The position numbers and the translations under genes are program-made. This document shows positions 43,758-52,698 of a DNA stretch of 64,000 bases, one piece after another. The notes under the pieces were generated by a model, which worked only from the letters and a program-made list of their open reading frames with translations, searched no databases and had not been told where the DNA came from. Numbering within the stretch: position 1 is the first letter of the stretch; each line of letters opens with the position of its first letter. Origin of the DNA: Flavobacterium sp. GTDB taxonomy: Bacteria; Bacteroidota; Bacteroidia; Flavobacteriales; Flavobacteriaceae. The DNA is taken from positions 39,498 to 103,497 of the forward strand of contig JAEUTY010000028.1 of assembly GCA_016787805.1 (NCBI GenBank), read 5' to 3'.

Positions 43758-45617
43758 TCATTCCATTTTACTCGATAACTCAAACCAACGTTCTTCTTTC
43801 GCTTCTAGCGTTTGAATTACTTTCTGCAATTCGTTGGCTTTGGCTTCGATTTCGCTATCAGCTACTTTTCCGTCAGAGAACAATTGTTCGATTTGTTTCT
43901 TTTGGTATTCTAAATCTTTGATTTCTTTTTCAATTTTGTTGAATTCTTTTTGTTCGTTGAAATTCAACCCAGTTGAAGTAGTTTGGTTTTGTTTCCAATT
44001 GTTTTTTTCCTTCGGAGCATCCTCTTTTTCAGGTTCAGCCGAATCTTCATACGCTCTAAAATCAGAGTAATTGCCTGGAAAATTCTCAATTGCACCATTT
44101 CCTCTAAACACCAACAAATCATCCACAATCTTATCCATAAAATAACGATCGTGCGATACAACAAGCAAACAACCTGGATAATCCATCAAAAAGCTTTCTA
44201 GTACATTTAAAGTTACAATGTCCAAGTCGTTGGTCGGCTCATCGAGAATTAAGAAATTCGGATTCTGAATCAAAACCGTACACAAATACAAGCGTTTCAA
44301 TTCGCCTCCACTCAATTTTTCTACGTAATCGTACTGTTTTTTACTGTCAAATAAAAAGCGTTCCAATAGTTGTGAAGCCGAAATGAGTTTGCCTTTCATC
44401 AACGGAATGTACTCGCCGTATTCTTTGATAATATCAATAACACGTTGTCCCGGTTTTGGATTAATGCCGCTTTGTGTATAATAGCCTATTTTAATGGTGT
44501 CGCCTGTAATTACTTTTCCTGAATCGGTCGGAATTGTTCGGGTAAGCAAATTCAAGAATGTAGATTTACCCGTTCCGTTTTTGCCAATAATTCCGATGCG
44601 AGCGCCACGTTGAAAATCGAAACTAAAATTGTCTACGATGACTTTCTCTCCAAACTTTTTCGAAATTTTGTGCAACTCGATAATTTTGCTGCCCAAACGT
44701 TCCATGTTGATTTCGAGTTCGACTACATTTTCTTTGCGTCGACTTTCGGCTTTCTGTTTGATGATGTAAAAATCGTCTTGTCTTGATTTTGATTTGGTTG
44801 TACGCGCTTTCGGTTGACGTCGCATCCATGCCAATTCTTTTACATAAAGGTTTTGCGCTTTGTCAATACTCGCGTTTTCAGATGCGATTCGCTCTTCTTT
44901 TTTCTCTAAATAATACGAATAATTGCCTTTGTATTGGTAGAGTTTTCCGTTGTCCAATTCGATGATTTCATTGCACACGCGTTCCAAAAAGAAACGGTCG
45001 TGCGTTACCATAAACAACGTAATATTTTCTTTGGCAAAATAACTTTCCAGCCATTCAATCATCTCTAAATCAAGGTGATTGGTAGGTTCGTCCAAAATCA
45101 ATAAATCAGGGCGATTAATCAAAATTATGGCTAACGAAAGACGTTTTTTTTGTCCACCCGACATATTTTTGACTTTCATTTTAAAGTCTTCCAGCTTCAA
45201 TTTGAACAAAATTTGTTTGAATTGCGTTTCAAAATCCCATGCATTAAAACGATCCATGTCGTCAAATGCTTTTTCATAGGCTTCGGTATCGTCTGGGTTT
45301 TCCAACGCTTTTTCATAACGCTCGATCACATGTAAAATCTCATTGTCAGAAGCAAAAATACTTTCTTCCACCGTCAGTTCATCTTGCAAATTCGGAACCT
45401 GCGACAAAAATGCCATCTTGATTTCTTTACGAATTACTACTTGTCCAGTATCGGGTTCATCGTCGCCATTTAAAATCTTCATGATGCAGGTTTTACCCGA
45501 ACCATTTTTAGCAATAAAAGCAATTTTTTGGTCTTTATTAATGCCGAACGAAAGGTCTTTGAACAAGGTGCGTTCACCAAATGATTTGGATATATTTTCT
45601 ACTGAAAGGTAATTCAT
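43758..45617 (-). CDS. ABC-F family ATPase, Uup-like
   Basis: Soluble protein of 619 aa with two ABC domains and no membrane part; ABC-F proteins act on the ribosome. Walker A AKNGSGKT and GKNGTGKST, signatures MSGGQKKRLSLA and LSGGELKRLYL, Walker B LLILDEPTNHLD and FLILDEPTNDLD. The end (from about 550) is a charged coiled coil, EFNKIEKEIKDLEYQKKQIE, as in Uup. ATG at 45617 (MNYLSVENI) is the standard start; an earlier in-frame ATG is not supported by homology. Confidence 0.93.
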   Translation of the reverse strand: MNYLSVENISKSFGERTLFKDLSFGINKDQKIAFIAKNGSGKTCIMKILNGDDEPDTGQVVIRKEIKMAFLSQVPNLQDELTVEESIFASDNEILHVIERYEKALENPDDTEAYEKAFDDMDRFNAWDFETQFKQILFKLKLEDFKMKVKNMSGGQKKRLSLAIILINRPDLLILDEPTNHLDLEMIEWLESYFAKENITLFMVTHDRFFLERVCNEIIELDNGKLYQYKGNYSYYLEKKEERIASENASIDKAQNLYVKELAWMRRQPKARTTKSKSRQDDFYIIKQKAESRRKENVVELEINMERLGSKIIELHKISKKFGEKVIVDNFSFDFQRGARIGIIGKNGTGKSTFLNLLTRTIPTDSGKVITGDTIKIGYYTQSGINPKPGQRVIDIIKEYGEYIPLMKGKLISASQLLERFLFDSKKQYDYVEKLSGGELKRLYLCTVLIQNPNFLILDEPTNDLDIVTLNVLESFLMDYPGCLLVVSHDRYFMDKIVDDLLVFRGNGAIENFPGNYSDFRAYEDSAEPEKEDAPKEKNNWKQNQTTSTGLNFNEQKEFNKIEKEIKDLEYQKKQIEQLFSDGKVADSEIEAKANELQKVIQTLEAKEERWFELSSKME

Positions 45618-45667
45618 TTTTAGTGTGCAATTAGGCAATACGACAATGAGTCGATTGTTTTGATGTG

Positions 45668-45675
45668 CAAAAGTA
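45668..45675 (-). promoter_or_regulatory. -7 element of the ABC-F gene
   Basis: TACTTTTG on the minus strand, 50 bases before the ATG at 45617; the nearest TTTG is 25 bases further upstream, longer than usual. Confidence 0.4.
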
Positions 45676-45689
45676 GTACTTTAATTAAT

Positions 45690-45742
45690 ATTGGCATTTT
45701 CAAATTTTCAAATTGTCACATTTTCAAATTAAGTTATATTTG
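45690..45742 (+). promoter_or_regulatory. Promoter of the GT2 gene, built from repeated words
   Basis: TTG (45713-45715), 19 bases, TATATTTG (45735-45742), ending 4 bases before the ATG, so leaderless. The DNA around the -33 element is a word repeat (TTTTCAAA three times, 45698-45730). Confidence 0.65.
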
Positions 45743-45746
45743 CCTC

Positions 45747-46877
45747 ATGCAACTATCCGTTATCATTCTCAACTACAATGTGCGCTATTTTTTAGAGCTA
45801 TGTGTTCTTAGCGTTCAAAAAGCGCTTGAAGGTATTGAGGGCGAAATCATTGTGATAGATAATAATTCTTCTGACGATAGTTGTGCGATGATGAAGCATC
45901 GTTTTCCGAACATCAAACTCATCGAAAACAAAGAAAATGTTGGTTTTCCTAAAGGAAATAATATTGGAGTAGCGCAAGCCAAAGGCGAATTCATTTGTAT
46001 ATTAAACCCTGATACAGTAGTGGCAGAAGACACCTTTATAAAACTACTGAACACTGAACACTGGTCACTGAACACAGGAATCACTGGTTGCAAACTCATC
46101 GACGGATCGGGAAATTTCTTGCCAGAATGCAAACGTGGTATTCCAACTCCTTGGGTAGCATTCACCAAAATTTTTGGTTTGTATAGGTTGTCTAATTTTT
46201 TTGGAAAATATTACGCGCAACATTTGTCCGAAAATCAATCGGGAAAAGTGGAAATATTGGTCGGTGCTTTTATGGTGATGAAGCGCGATTTATATAATGA
46301 AATTGGAGGATTTGATGAAAATTGCTTTATGTATTCGGATGATATTGATTTGAGTTATAGGGTATTGCAAAAAGGGAAAACCAATTATTATTTCCATGAA
46401 ACTTCTGTTATACATTACAAAGGCGAAAGCACGGTCAAAGATGAAACGTACATGAAACGTTTTCAAGAAGCAATGAATTTTTTCTATCAAAAACATTTTA
46501 AAGTGTCAGTCTTTTTCTCGGTTTTTATGAAAATTGGAATTGTTCTTTTTTCTTTTATGAAGATGTTTCAAGGTAAATCCAAAGCCAAAAAAGCACCAGA
46601 AAATTTTAGTTTGATTTCTGAAAGTAGAGAAATAAAGCAACAATTAGAAGAAAAATTGCAAAGAAGAATTCGATTGGGAACTTTGTTTTCATCATTTGAT
46701 AAGTCATCCGAAATTATCTTAGATGCCAATAACATTTCATTCAAAGAAATCATTTCTTTCATCGAAACAAACAAAAACAAATCGTTAACGTTCAAAATAC
46801 TTCCTCCGAACAGTAATTTCATTATTGGTAGTAATTCTAGTAATGACAGAGGAGAAGTAATAGTGTTTGACGATTAA
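45747..46877 (+). CDS. GT2-family glycosyltransferase
   Basis: 376 aa. GT-A fold: SVIILNYNVRYFLELCV (3-19), sugar-nucleotide site IVIDNNSSDDS, LNPDTVV, and acceptor region GGFDENCFMYSDDIDLSYRVLQKG (acid DDID). One membrane helix near 255-275 (FFSVFMKIGIVLFSF). Likely adds sugar to a cell-surface polymer or lipid. ATG at 45747 follows directly after a -7 box. Residues about 101-112 (LNTEHWSLNTG) are encoded by four heptamer units (46046-46073) related to the ssrA leader array. Confidence 0.9.
   Translation: MQLSVIILNYNVRYFLELCVLSVQKALEGIEGEIIVIDNNSSDDSCAMMKHRFPNIKLIENKENVGFPKGNNIGVAQAKGEFICILNPDTVVAEDTFIKLLNTEHWSLNTGITGCKLIDGSGNFLPECKRGIPTPWVAFTKIFGLYRLSNFFGKYYAQHLSENQSGKVEILVGAFMVMKRDLYNEIGGFDENCFMYSDDIDLSYRVLQKGKTNYYFHETSVIHYKGESTVKDETYMKRFQEAMNFFYQKHFKVSVFFSVFMKIGIVLFSFMKMFQGKSKAKKAPENFSLISESREIKQQLEEKLQRRIRLGTLFSSFDKSSEIILDANNISFKEIISFIETNKNKSLTFKILPPNSNFIIGSNSSNDRGEVIVFDD
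46046..46073. repeat. Heptamer repeat inside the GT2 coding sequence
   Basis: Four consecutive 7-base units ACTGAAC, ACTGAAC, ACTGGTC, ACTGAAC. The unit is the complement of a rotated TTCAGTG, the ssrA leader heptamer. It replaces a loop of variable sequence in the glycosyltransferase and stays in frame. Confidence 0.9.
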
Positions 46878-46972
46878 AAGAGTTGAAAGATAAAAAAAAT
46901 ACGAGATTTTTAGATTTAAAATCTACTCGATAAAAAATTAGTGAATCCGTGGTAAAACCTAAATACTTTTAC

Positions 46973-46980
46973 TAATTTTG
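46973..46980 (+). promoter_or_regulatory. -7 element of the acyltransferase gene
   Basis: TAATTTTG, 37 bases before the ATG at 47018; no convincing -33 element. Confidence 0.4.
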
Positions 46981-47017
46981 CAACCTTAATAACAAAACAC
47001 AACTTTAGTTTAAAGAT

Positions 47018-48328
47018 ATGGCAAAGTTTGAATTGAAATTACCCAAAATGGGAGAAAGCGTTGCAGAAGCAACCATTACAAACTGGTTAAAAAAAGTAGG
47101 CGAAACCATTGCAGCCGACGAAGCAGTCTTGGAAATTGCAACTGATAAAGTAGATAGCGAAGTGCCAAGTGAAGTATCGGGAACGCTGACCGAAATTTTA
47201 TTCCAAGTCAATGATGTTGTAAAAGTAGGTCAAACCATTGCTATTATCGAAACGGAAGGCGGTAGCATAGAAACACCAAAAGTAGCTGAAGTTGCTGCTC
47301 CAGTTGTGGCTGAAGTTGAAAAAACAATCGAAGTTGCTAAGGAAATTGTTGCACCAGCTGATTTTTCAGGTTCAGATAAATTCTTTTCTCCATTAGTAAA
47401 AAACATTGCTAAAGAAGAAGGTGTTTCCGTAACCGAACTTGAAACCATAAAAGGTTCAGGTAAAGACGGACGCGTAACCAAAGAAGACATATTAAATTAC
47501 ATTAAAAATAGAGGTAATCAACCAGCAGCAGTTCAAACGCAAGCTACTACTCCAGTTGCTCAACCAACAGTTGCGGCTCCACAACCTTCAACTCAAGCTG
47601 TTCCCGTCTCTGTAAATGGCGGTGATGAAATTGTAGAAATGGACAGAATGCGTAAACTGATTTCAGGTTACATGGTTGCATCTGTACAAACTTCGGCTCA
47701 CGTGCAATCGTTTATTGAAGTGGATGTGACCAACATTGTAAAATGGAGAGATAAAGTAAAAACGGCCTTCGAAAAGCGCGAAGGTGAAAAACTTACGTTC
47801 ACTCCAATATTTATGGAAGCTGTAGCGAAAGCCTTGAAAGATTTTCCAATGATGAATATTTCTGTGGATGGTGAGTTTATCATCAAAAGAAAAAACATCA
47901 ACCTAGGAATGGCAGCAGCATTACCAAACGGAAATTTAATTGTTCCAGTAATCAAAAATGCCGATCAATTGAACTTAGTTGGAATGGCTAAAGCCGTAAA
48001 CGATCTAGGAAATAGAGCTAAAGCAGGAAAATTGAAACCAGATGATACGCAAGGCGGAACATATACTGTCACTAACGTAGGAACTTTTGGTTCTGTTTTT
48101 GGAACGCCAATTATAAATCAACCACAAGTCGGAATCTTAGCTTTAGGTGCAATTAGAAAAGTACCTGCTGTTATCGAGACTCCAGAAGGTGATTTTATCG
48201 GAATACGTCAGAAAATGTTCTTATCTCACAGTTATGATCATCGTGTAGTTGATGGAGCATTAGGTGGAAGTTTCGTAAAACGCGTAGCGGATTATTTAGA
48301 AGCTTGGGATAGTAATAGAGAAATTTAA
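47018..48328 (+). CDS. Dihydrolipoamide acyltransferase (E2 of a 2-oxo acid dehydrogenase)
   Basis: 436 aa. N-terminal lipoyl domain (1-80) with the lipoylated Lys in EIATDKVDSEV, a subunit-binding domain (about 125-165, FFSPLVKNIAKEEGVSVTELE...RVTKEDIL), an Ala/Pro/Gln linker, and the acyltransferase domain with active-site SYDHRVVDGALGG. Pyruvate, 2-oxoglutarate and branched-chain E2s are hard to tell apart; the lone position away from E1 and E3 favours branched-chain or a dispersed complex. Ends in a terminator. Confidence 0.88.
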   Translation: MAKFELKLPKMGESVAEATITNWLKKVGETIAADEAVLEIATDKVDSEVPSEVSGTLTEILFQVNDVVKVGQTIAIIETEGGSIETPKVAEVAAPVVAEVEKTIEVAKEIVAPADFSGSDKFFSPLVKNIAKEEGVSVTELETIKGSGKDGRVTKEDILNYIKNRGNQPAAVQTQATTPVAQPTVAAPQPSTQAVPVSVNGGDEIVEMDRMRKLISGYMVASVQTSAHVQSFIEVDVTNIVKWRDKVKTAFEKREGEKLTFTPIFMEAVAKALKDFPMMNISVDGEFIIKRKNINLGMAAALPNGNLIVPVIKNADQLNLVGMAKAVNDLGNRAKAGKLKPDDTQGGTYTVTNVGTFGSVFGTPIINQPQVGILALGAIRKVPAVIETPEGDFIGIRQKMFLSHSYDHRVVDGALGGSFVKRVADYLEAWDSNREI

Positions 48329-48344
48329 TAAATAATTATAAATC

Positions 48345-48374
48345 AAACCCTTTCTAGATTGAGAGGGTTTTTTT
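48345..48374 (+). terminator. Terminator of the acyltransferase gene
   Basis: Arms AAACCCT and AGGGTTT around a partly paired 14-base inner part, then a T-run. Confidence 0.8.
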
Positions 48375-48428
48375 AATTCAAAGCACAAAACTTTACATGC
48401 AAATCGACCAACGGTACAAGCAAAATTT

Positions 48429-48436
48429 TATATTTG
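48429..48436 (+). promoter_or_regulatory. -7 element of the exonuclease gene
   Basis: TATATTTG, 17 bases before the ATG at 48454. No -33 TTG at usual spacing. Confidence 0.45.
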
Positions 48437-48453
48437 TCGCATAATTTTTACTA

Positions 48454-49224
48454 ATGGAATTAAAACTCAACAGACCAATCTGTTTCTTCGATCTTGAAAC
48501 CACTGGAATAGATGTAGCCAAAGATCGCATCGTCGAAATTTCTATCTTCAAGGTTTTTCCCAACGGAAACAAAGAAAGCAAAACGTGGTTGGTTAATCCA
48601 ACGATTCCGATTCCAGCTTTTGCAACGGCAGTTCACGGAATTACCAATGAAAAAGTAGCCAACGAACCTACTTTCAAAGAATTAGCGAATCAAATTCACA
48701 ATATGATTAAAGATTCCGATTTGGCTGGTTTCAATTCGGATCGTTTCGATATTCCGCTTTTGGCAGAAGAATTGCTTAGAGCTGAAGTCGATTTTGATAT
48801 GAAAAACCGTGTGTCCGTTGATGTGCAAACCATTTTTCACAAAAAAGAAGAACGAACGCTTAGTGCAGCGTATAAATTTTATTGTAATGAAAGTTTGGAA
48901 AACGCGCATAGCGCTGAAGCTGATACTATGGCAACCTACGAAATTCTGAAAGCACAATTAGAGCGTTATGACGATTTGCCTAATGATATGAAGGCTTTGG
49001 CCGAATTTACTACTCGAAAAAAAGCGGTCGATTTTGCGGGTTTTATTGCTTTAAATGACAAAGGACAAGAAATATTTACCTTTGGTAAAAACAAAGGACA
49101 ATTGGTAGAAGAAGTACTCGAAAAAGAACCTGGCTATTACGGTTGGATTCAAGGAGCGGATTTCCCGTTATACACCAAAAAAGTGCTTACAGGAATTAAA
49201 TTAAGAAAACTGAATACAAAATAG
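48454..49224 (+). CDS. DnaQ-like 3'-5' exonuclease (DEDDh)
   Basis: 256 aa. Exo I FFDLETTGID (12-21), Exo II region FNSDRFDIPLLAEELLR, and Exo III HSAEADTMATYEIL with the His two residues before Ala-Glu-Ala-Asp. Such proteins serve as proofreading subunits or separate DNA/RNA exonucleases; a polymerase partner is not here. The C-terminal 90 residues are a family-specific extension (GFIALNDKGQEIFTFGKNKG). Followed by a repeat-filled spacer and the FAH-family gene. Confidence 0.88.
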   Translation: MELKLNRPICFFDLETTGIDVAKDRIVEISIFKVFPNGNKESKTWLVNPTIPIPAFATAVHGITNEKVANEPTFKELANQIHNMIKDSDLAGFNSDRFDIPLLAEELLRAEVDFDMKNRVSVDVQTIFHKKEERTLSAAYKFYCNESLENAHSAEADTMATYEILKAQLERYDDLPNDMKALAEFTTRKKAVDFAGFIALNDKGQEIFTFGKNKGQLVEEVLEKEPGYYGWIQGADFPLYTKKVLTGIKLRKLNTK

Positions 49225-49230
49225 AAAATA

Positions 49231-49297
49231 GTCCCAGTCTCAGTCCCAGTTTACAGATTGTTTAACTGAGACTGAGACTGAGACTGAGACTGAGACT
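49231..49297. repeat. Hexamer array and inverted partner before the FAH-family gene
   Basis: ACTGAG five times plus ACT (49265-49297), ending 6 bases before the ATG at 49304. The left side (49231-49255) is AGTCCCAGTCTCAGTCCCAG, the approximate inverse, so the spacer can form a hairpin over the translation start region. Confidence 0.85.
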
Positions 49298-49303
49298 AAA
49301 AAT

Positions 49304-49915
49304 ATGAAGATTATCTGCATCGGTCGCAATTACGTCAAACATATCGAAGAGCTTCAAAATGAAAAACCAACAGAACCAGTTGTTTTTTTGAAACCTGATT
49401 CGGCTATTTTGCTCAAACAACATCCTTTCGTAATCCCTGAATTTTCAGAAGATATTCACCACGAAGTTGAAATTTTAGTCAAAATCAATAAAGTGGGAAA
49501 GTACATCCAACCCAAATTTGCTCATAATTATTATGATGAAATTGGACTCGGAATTGATTTTACAGCACGTGACTTGCAAGCCAAATTAAAAGAGAAAGGT
49601 TTGCCTTGGGAAAAAGCCAAAGCTTTTGACGGTTCAGCGGTAATTGGTGACTTTTTACCGAAAAAACTTTTTTCTTCACTAGAAAATGTTAATTTTGAGT
49701 TGAAGAATAATGGGGCAACTGTGCAAAAAGGAAACACCAATTGCATGATTTGGAAGATAGATGAGCTAATTGCCCACGTTTCGCAGTACTTTACGTTAAA
49801 AATTGGAGATATCATTTTTACAGGAACACCCGAAGGTGTTGCAAAAGTGAGTCCCAACGATGTGCTCGAAGGATATATAGAAGAAAAACTACTACTTAAA
49901 ATACAAGTTAAATAA
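49304..49915 (+). CDS. Fumarylacetoacetate hydrolase-family protein
   Basis: 203 aa, single-domain FAH fold. Start IICIGRNYVKHIEEL; metal site DIHHEVEILVKI (Glu-x-Glu) and the later Asp in LGIDFTARDLQ; FTGTPEGVAKV is the typical active-site end. Acts as hydrolase or oxaloacetate-type decarboxylase in other species; the substrate cannot be told here. The stop overlaps the Hpt gene start (TAATG). Confidence 0.88.
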   Translation: MKIICIGRNYVKHIEELQNEKPTEPVVFLKPDSAILLKQHPFVIPEFSEDIHHEVEILVKINKVGKYIQPKFAHNYYDEIGLGIDFTARDLQAKLKEKGLPWEKAKAFDGSAVIGDFLPKKLFSSLENVNFELKNNGATVQKGNTNCMIWKIDELIAHVSQYFTLKIGDIIFTGTPEGVAKVSPNDVLEGYIEEKLLLKIQVK

Positions 49916-50259
49916 TGGCGTTAAATTACAACCTCGCAAAAGTGTACGCATTATCAGATAATGATCCTGAATTTGTAATGCAAATCATCACTCTATTCAT
50001 TACCGAAATTCCTGACGATTTAAAACAAATCGAAACCGGAATCAAAGAAAAAGACCACAAATTAGCTTATGCATACGCCCACAAAATAAAGCCAACGCTC
50101 GATTTACTTGGGATGACTGTAGCACATCAAGAAATTCTCGAAGTGGAGGCGTGGACCAAACGCGAAGGTAAAAAGAGCGAAATTGAAGCCACTTTCGACA
50201 GTATCAAAGAGCAAGTCAAAGAAGCCGTAAAAGAAATTAAAAAAGATTTTGAAGTGTAG
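49915..50259 (+). CDS. Histidine phosphotransfer (Hpt) protein
   Basis: 114 aa four-helix domain. The phosphorylatable His is in AYAHKIKPTLDLLGM (near 58). The gene starts inside the stop of the FAH-family gene, so coupled with it. No kinase or response regulator is nearby, so its partners are elsewhere. Confidence 0.8.
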   Translation: MALNYNLAKVYALSDNDPEFVMQIITLFITEIPDDLKQIETGIKEKDHKLAYAYAHKIKPTLDLLGMTVAHQEILEVEAWTKREGKKSEIEATFDSIKEQVKEAVKEIKKDFEV

Positions 50260-50295
50260 CTCATCCTGCTATACATTTCAAGTTTATTCAATAAA

Positions 50296-50399
50296 TGCAA
50301 TTTTTTTAAAACAGCAAAGGAGCTTCTTTATAGTCGCTCTTTTCTGTTAAAAAAAATAAGCATTTCTTTTCATAAAGCTTTCCATTGCTATCAGGGCTA
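50296..50399 (-). repeat. Framed hairpin element, copy 3 (degenerate)
   Basis: Minus strand begins TAGCCCTGATAGCAATGGAA at 50399, passes an A-rich inner part with ATGAAAAG and TTAACAGAAAAG, and carries GAAGCTCC near its end. Only the frame is recognisable. It sits between Hpt and cinA; 50400-50472 adds a run of CTCAG words. Confidence 0.6.
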
Positions 50400-50472
50400 A
50401 ACAGCAATTCAGTTCAACAATAACTTATAAAACTCAGTTTCTCAGCAACTCAGTCACTCAAAAAAAATCCGA

Positions 50473-51723
50473 ATGAAAGCAGCAATCGTAACCATAGGCG
50501 ACGAAATTCTAATCGGGCAAATTATCGACACCAATTCAGGCTATATGGCCAAAGCACTCGATAGAATTGGCGTTCAAACCCATGAAATGCTTTCCATTTC
50601 CGACGATAAAAATCACATTTTAAATACATTCACATCATTACAAAACAAAGTCGATTTTGTATTCATAACGGGTGGTTTGGGTCCAACAAAAGACGACATT
50701 ACCAAAAAAACTTTTTGTGAATATTTTGAAGATGAATTGGTTGAGAACCCAGAGGTTTTTGCCCATGTAAAAGAATTGATAGAAGGTTTTTTTAAGCGCC
50801 CGATTACTCAAATGAACCGCGATCAAGCGCTCGTTCCATCCAAATGTGAAGTCTTGTTCAATAAAGTCGGCACCGCTCCTGGAATGTGGATGAAAAAAGA
50901 AAATACTGTGTACATTTCTCTTCCAGGCGTTCCTTACGAAATGAAATATTTAGTCGATGAAGTAATCGTTCCAAAAATAGTTAAAGAATACGACCGACCG
51001 TACATCGTTCACAAAACCATCATGACCTACGGACAAGGTGAAAGTTTAGTAGCCGAACGCATCGAAAATTGGGAAAATAATTTACCCGAATTCATCAAAT
51101 TAGCTTATTTGCCAGCACCAGGAAGAGTGCGACTGCGACTAACAGCTCGTGGAACAAACAAAGAACTTTTGGAGCAAAAGATAGCTGAAAATGTCGAAAG
51201 TTTATCCCAAATCATTGGCGATATCATTGTAGGTTATGACGAAGACGAAACGATTGAAGTCGTACTCGGAAAACAATTAGCGCAACACAACAAAACGATT
51301 TCCACAGCCGAAAGTTGCACGGGCGGAAAAATTGCGCAAACATTAACATCGGTATCAGGTTCGTCAGCTTATTTTAAGGGAAGTATTGTCAGTTACGCTA
51401 CAGAAACCAAAATAAATGTACTGGGTGTCAACGCAGCAACTATCGAAAACTATTCGGTAGTGAGCGCAGAAGTAGCTCAAGAAATGGCACTTCACATCCA
51501 AAAACTAATGAAAACCGATTACGCCATTGCCACGACTGGAAATGCCGGACCAACCAAAGGCGATGCCGATGCCGAAGTCGGAACCGTTTTTATTGCATTA
51601 GCAACTCCAAATGAAGTGATTGTAGAAGAGTTCAACTTCGGACAACCGCGCGAAAAAGTCATCGATAGGGCTGTAAATAAAGCACTTGAAATGCTTCAAA
51701 AAGAAATTTTAAAAAATGTATAA
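50473..51723 (+). CDS. cinA: Competence/damage-inducible protein CinA (nicotinamide-nucleotide amidase)
   Basis: 416 aa: N-terminal molybdopterin-binding-like (COG1058) domain with [16 protein letters not shown] and [13 protein letters not shown]-terminal NMN deamidase domain with [27 protein letters not shown] and [12 protein letters not shown]. In other bacteria it recycles NAD by deamidating NMN. Lies directly before the ribosomal operon. Confidence 0.95.
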   Translation: MKAAIVTIGDEILIGQIIDTNSGYMAKALDRIGVQTHEMLSISDDKNHILNTFTSLQNKVDFVFITGGLGPTKDDITKKTFCEYFEDELVENPEVFAHVKELIEGFFKRPITQMNRDQALVPSKCEVLFNKVGTAPGMWMKKENTVYISLPGVPYEMKYLVDEVIVPKIVKEYDRPYIVHKTIMTYGQGESLVAERIENWENNLPEFIKLAYLPAPGRVRLRLTARGTNKELLEQKIAENVESLSQIIGDIIVGYDEDETIEVVLGKQLAQHNKTISTAESCTGGKIAQTLTSVSGSSAYFKGSIVSYATETKINVLGVNAATIENYSVVSAEVAQEMALHIQKLMKTDYAIATTGNAGPTKGDADAEVGTVFIALATPNEVIVEEFNFGQPREKVIDRAVNKALEMLQKEILKNV

Positions 51724-51728
51724 TTTTT

Positions 51729-51760
51729 TTTGCTACAATGGTTTCTTTTTTGTTTCTTTG
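51729..51760 (+). promoter_or_regulatory. Promoter of the rpmB-rpmG-DUF4295 operon
   Basis: TTTG, 20 bases, TTTCTTTG (one mismatch to TAnnTTTG). ATG follows at 51797. Confidence 0.6.
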
Positions 51761-51796
51761 CACCCTGATTTTGAATAACGATAAAAGATAAGCATA

Positions 51797-52030
51797 ATGT
51801 CAAGAGTTTGTGACCTTACAGGTAAAAGAGCGATGGTAGGAAATAACGTTTCTCACGCTATGAACAAAACTAAGAGAAAATTTTCTGTAAACTTAGTTAA
51901 AAAACGTTTCTATCTTGCAGAAGAAGACAGATGGATTACTCTTAGAGTAGCAGCGTCTACAATTAAAACAATCAATAAAAAAGGATTAGCAGCTGTATTG
52001 AAAGATGCAAAGTCTAACGGATTTATTTAA
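51797..52030 (+). CDS. rpmB: 50S ribosomal protein L28
   Basis: Large-subunit protein bL28, 77 aa. [21 protein letters not shown] and [15 protein letters not shown] are characteristic. The zinc-type Cys motifs of some L28 proteins are absent. First gene of a three-gene operon. Confidence 0.97.
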   Translation: MSRVCDLTGKRAMVGNNVSHAMNKTKRKFSVNLVKKRFYLAEEDRWITLRVAASTIKTINKKGLAAVLKDAKSNGFI

Positions 52031-52060
52031 TATCTCCTTAATCCAATAAAATAAAGCACG

Positions 52061-52243
52061 ATGGCAAAGAAAGGCAATAGAATTCAAGTTATTTTAGAGT
52101 GTACAGAGCATAAAGAATCAGGTATGCCAGGAACTTCTCGTTATATCACCAAAAAGAACAAAAAAAATACTCCAGATAGATTAGAGATTAAAAAATTTAA
52201 TCCGATCTTAAAGAGAATGACTGTTCACAAAGAAATTAAATAA
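52061..52243 (+). CDS. rpmG: 50S ribosomal protein L33
   Basis: bL33, 60 aa: [20 protein letters not shown]...[25 protein letters not shown]. It keeps a single Cys and lacks the full CxxC pair motifs, so the zinc-free form. 30 bp after rpmB. Confidence 0.96.
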   Translation: MAKKGNRIQVILECTEHKESGMPGTSRYITKKNKKNTPDRLEIKKFNPILKRMTVHKEIK

Positions 52244-52291
52244 TTTTAGAAATTTTAATTCACTTAAAGTTTCCAATAAAACATATTAGTC

Positions 52292-52444
52292 ATGGCAAAG
52301 AAAACCGTAGCAACCTTACAAACCGCTTCTAAGAGATTAACAAAAGCTATCAAAATGGTAAAATCTCCCAAAACAGGCGCATATACTTTCGTTGAAGGCA
52401 TCATGTCTCCAGAAGAAGTTGATACATTCTTAAAAAAGAAATAA
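52292..52444 (+). CDS. DUF4295 small ribosome-associated protein
   Basis: 50 aa, very basic N-terminus: MAKKTVATLQTASKRLTKAI, then MVKSPKTGAYTFVEGIMSP, ending DTFLKKK. Too short for an automatic ORF cutoff but surely a gene: it follows rpmG by 48 bp and has a terminator after it. I recall DUF4295 proteins being reported as a Bacteroidota-specific large-subunit protein (bL38) in Flavobacterium; not checked here. Confidence 0.85.
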   Translation: MAKKTVATLQTASKRLTKAIKMVKSPKTGAYTFVEGIMSPEEVDTFLKKK

Positions 52445-52465
52445 TTCAAACTTATCAGTATAACT

Positions 52466-52495
52466 AAGCTACTTTCACTCGGAAGTAGCTTTTTT
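52466..52495 (+). terminator. Terminator of the rpmB operon
   Basis: Arms AAGCTACTT and AAGTAGCTT with an 8-base loop and a T-run. Confidence 0.92.
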
Positions 52496-52517
52496 ATTTT
52501 TATATTTGCGAGTATAA

Positions 52518-52660
52518 TTTTTAGGAGCACAGCTTTTGTAGTTCTAAAGTTGCCTTGTCCCGCTTTACGTTGCAATTAACTTTGTCAAAGTTTTGAACTT
52601 TGACAAAGTTAATTTCCACTTCAATCGGGGCTAGATTACACAAATAGTTTTTCAAAAGAC
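52518..52660 (-). repeat. Framed hairpin element, copy 4
   Basis: Minus strand frame TAGCCCCGATTGAAGTGGAA from 52632, then a perfect hairpin with 16-base arms (52577-52592 and 52596-52611, core AACTTTGTCAAAGTT and its inverse) and a 3-base loop, then ATTGCAACGTAAAGCGGGAC and the end GTGCTCCTAAAAATT. The flanks match copy 2, the insert does not. Upstream flank TTGAAAAACTA as in copy 1. If the TATATTTG box at 52501-52508 is the ftsY promoter, the copy lies in the ftsY leader. Confidence 0.85.
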
Positions 52661-52698
52661 GTTTTTGACTCCAGCTTACTAACAACAATTCAATAACT

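Noticed and set aside
52577-52611. Rho-independent terminator of the rpmB operon
   Set aside because: There is no T-run after the perfect hairpin and a good terminator already ends the operon at 52466-52495; it is the insert of a framed repeat.
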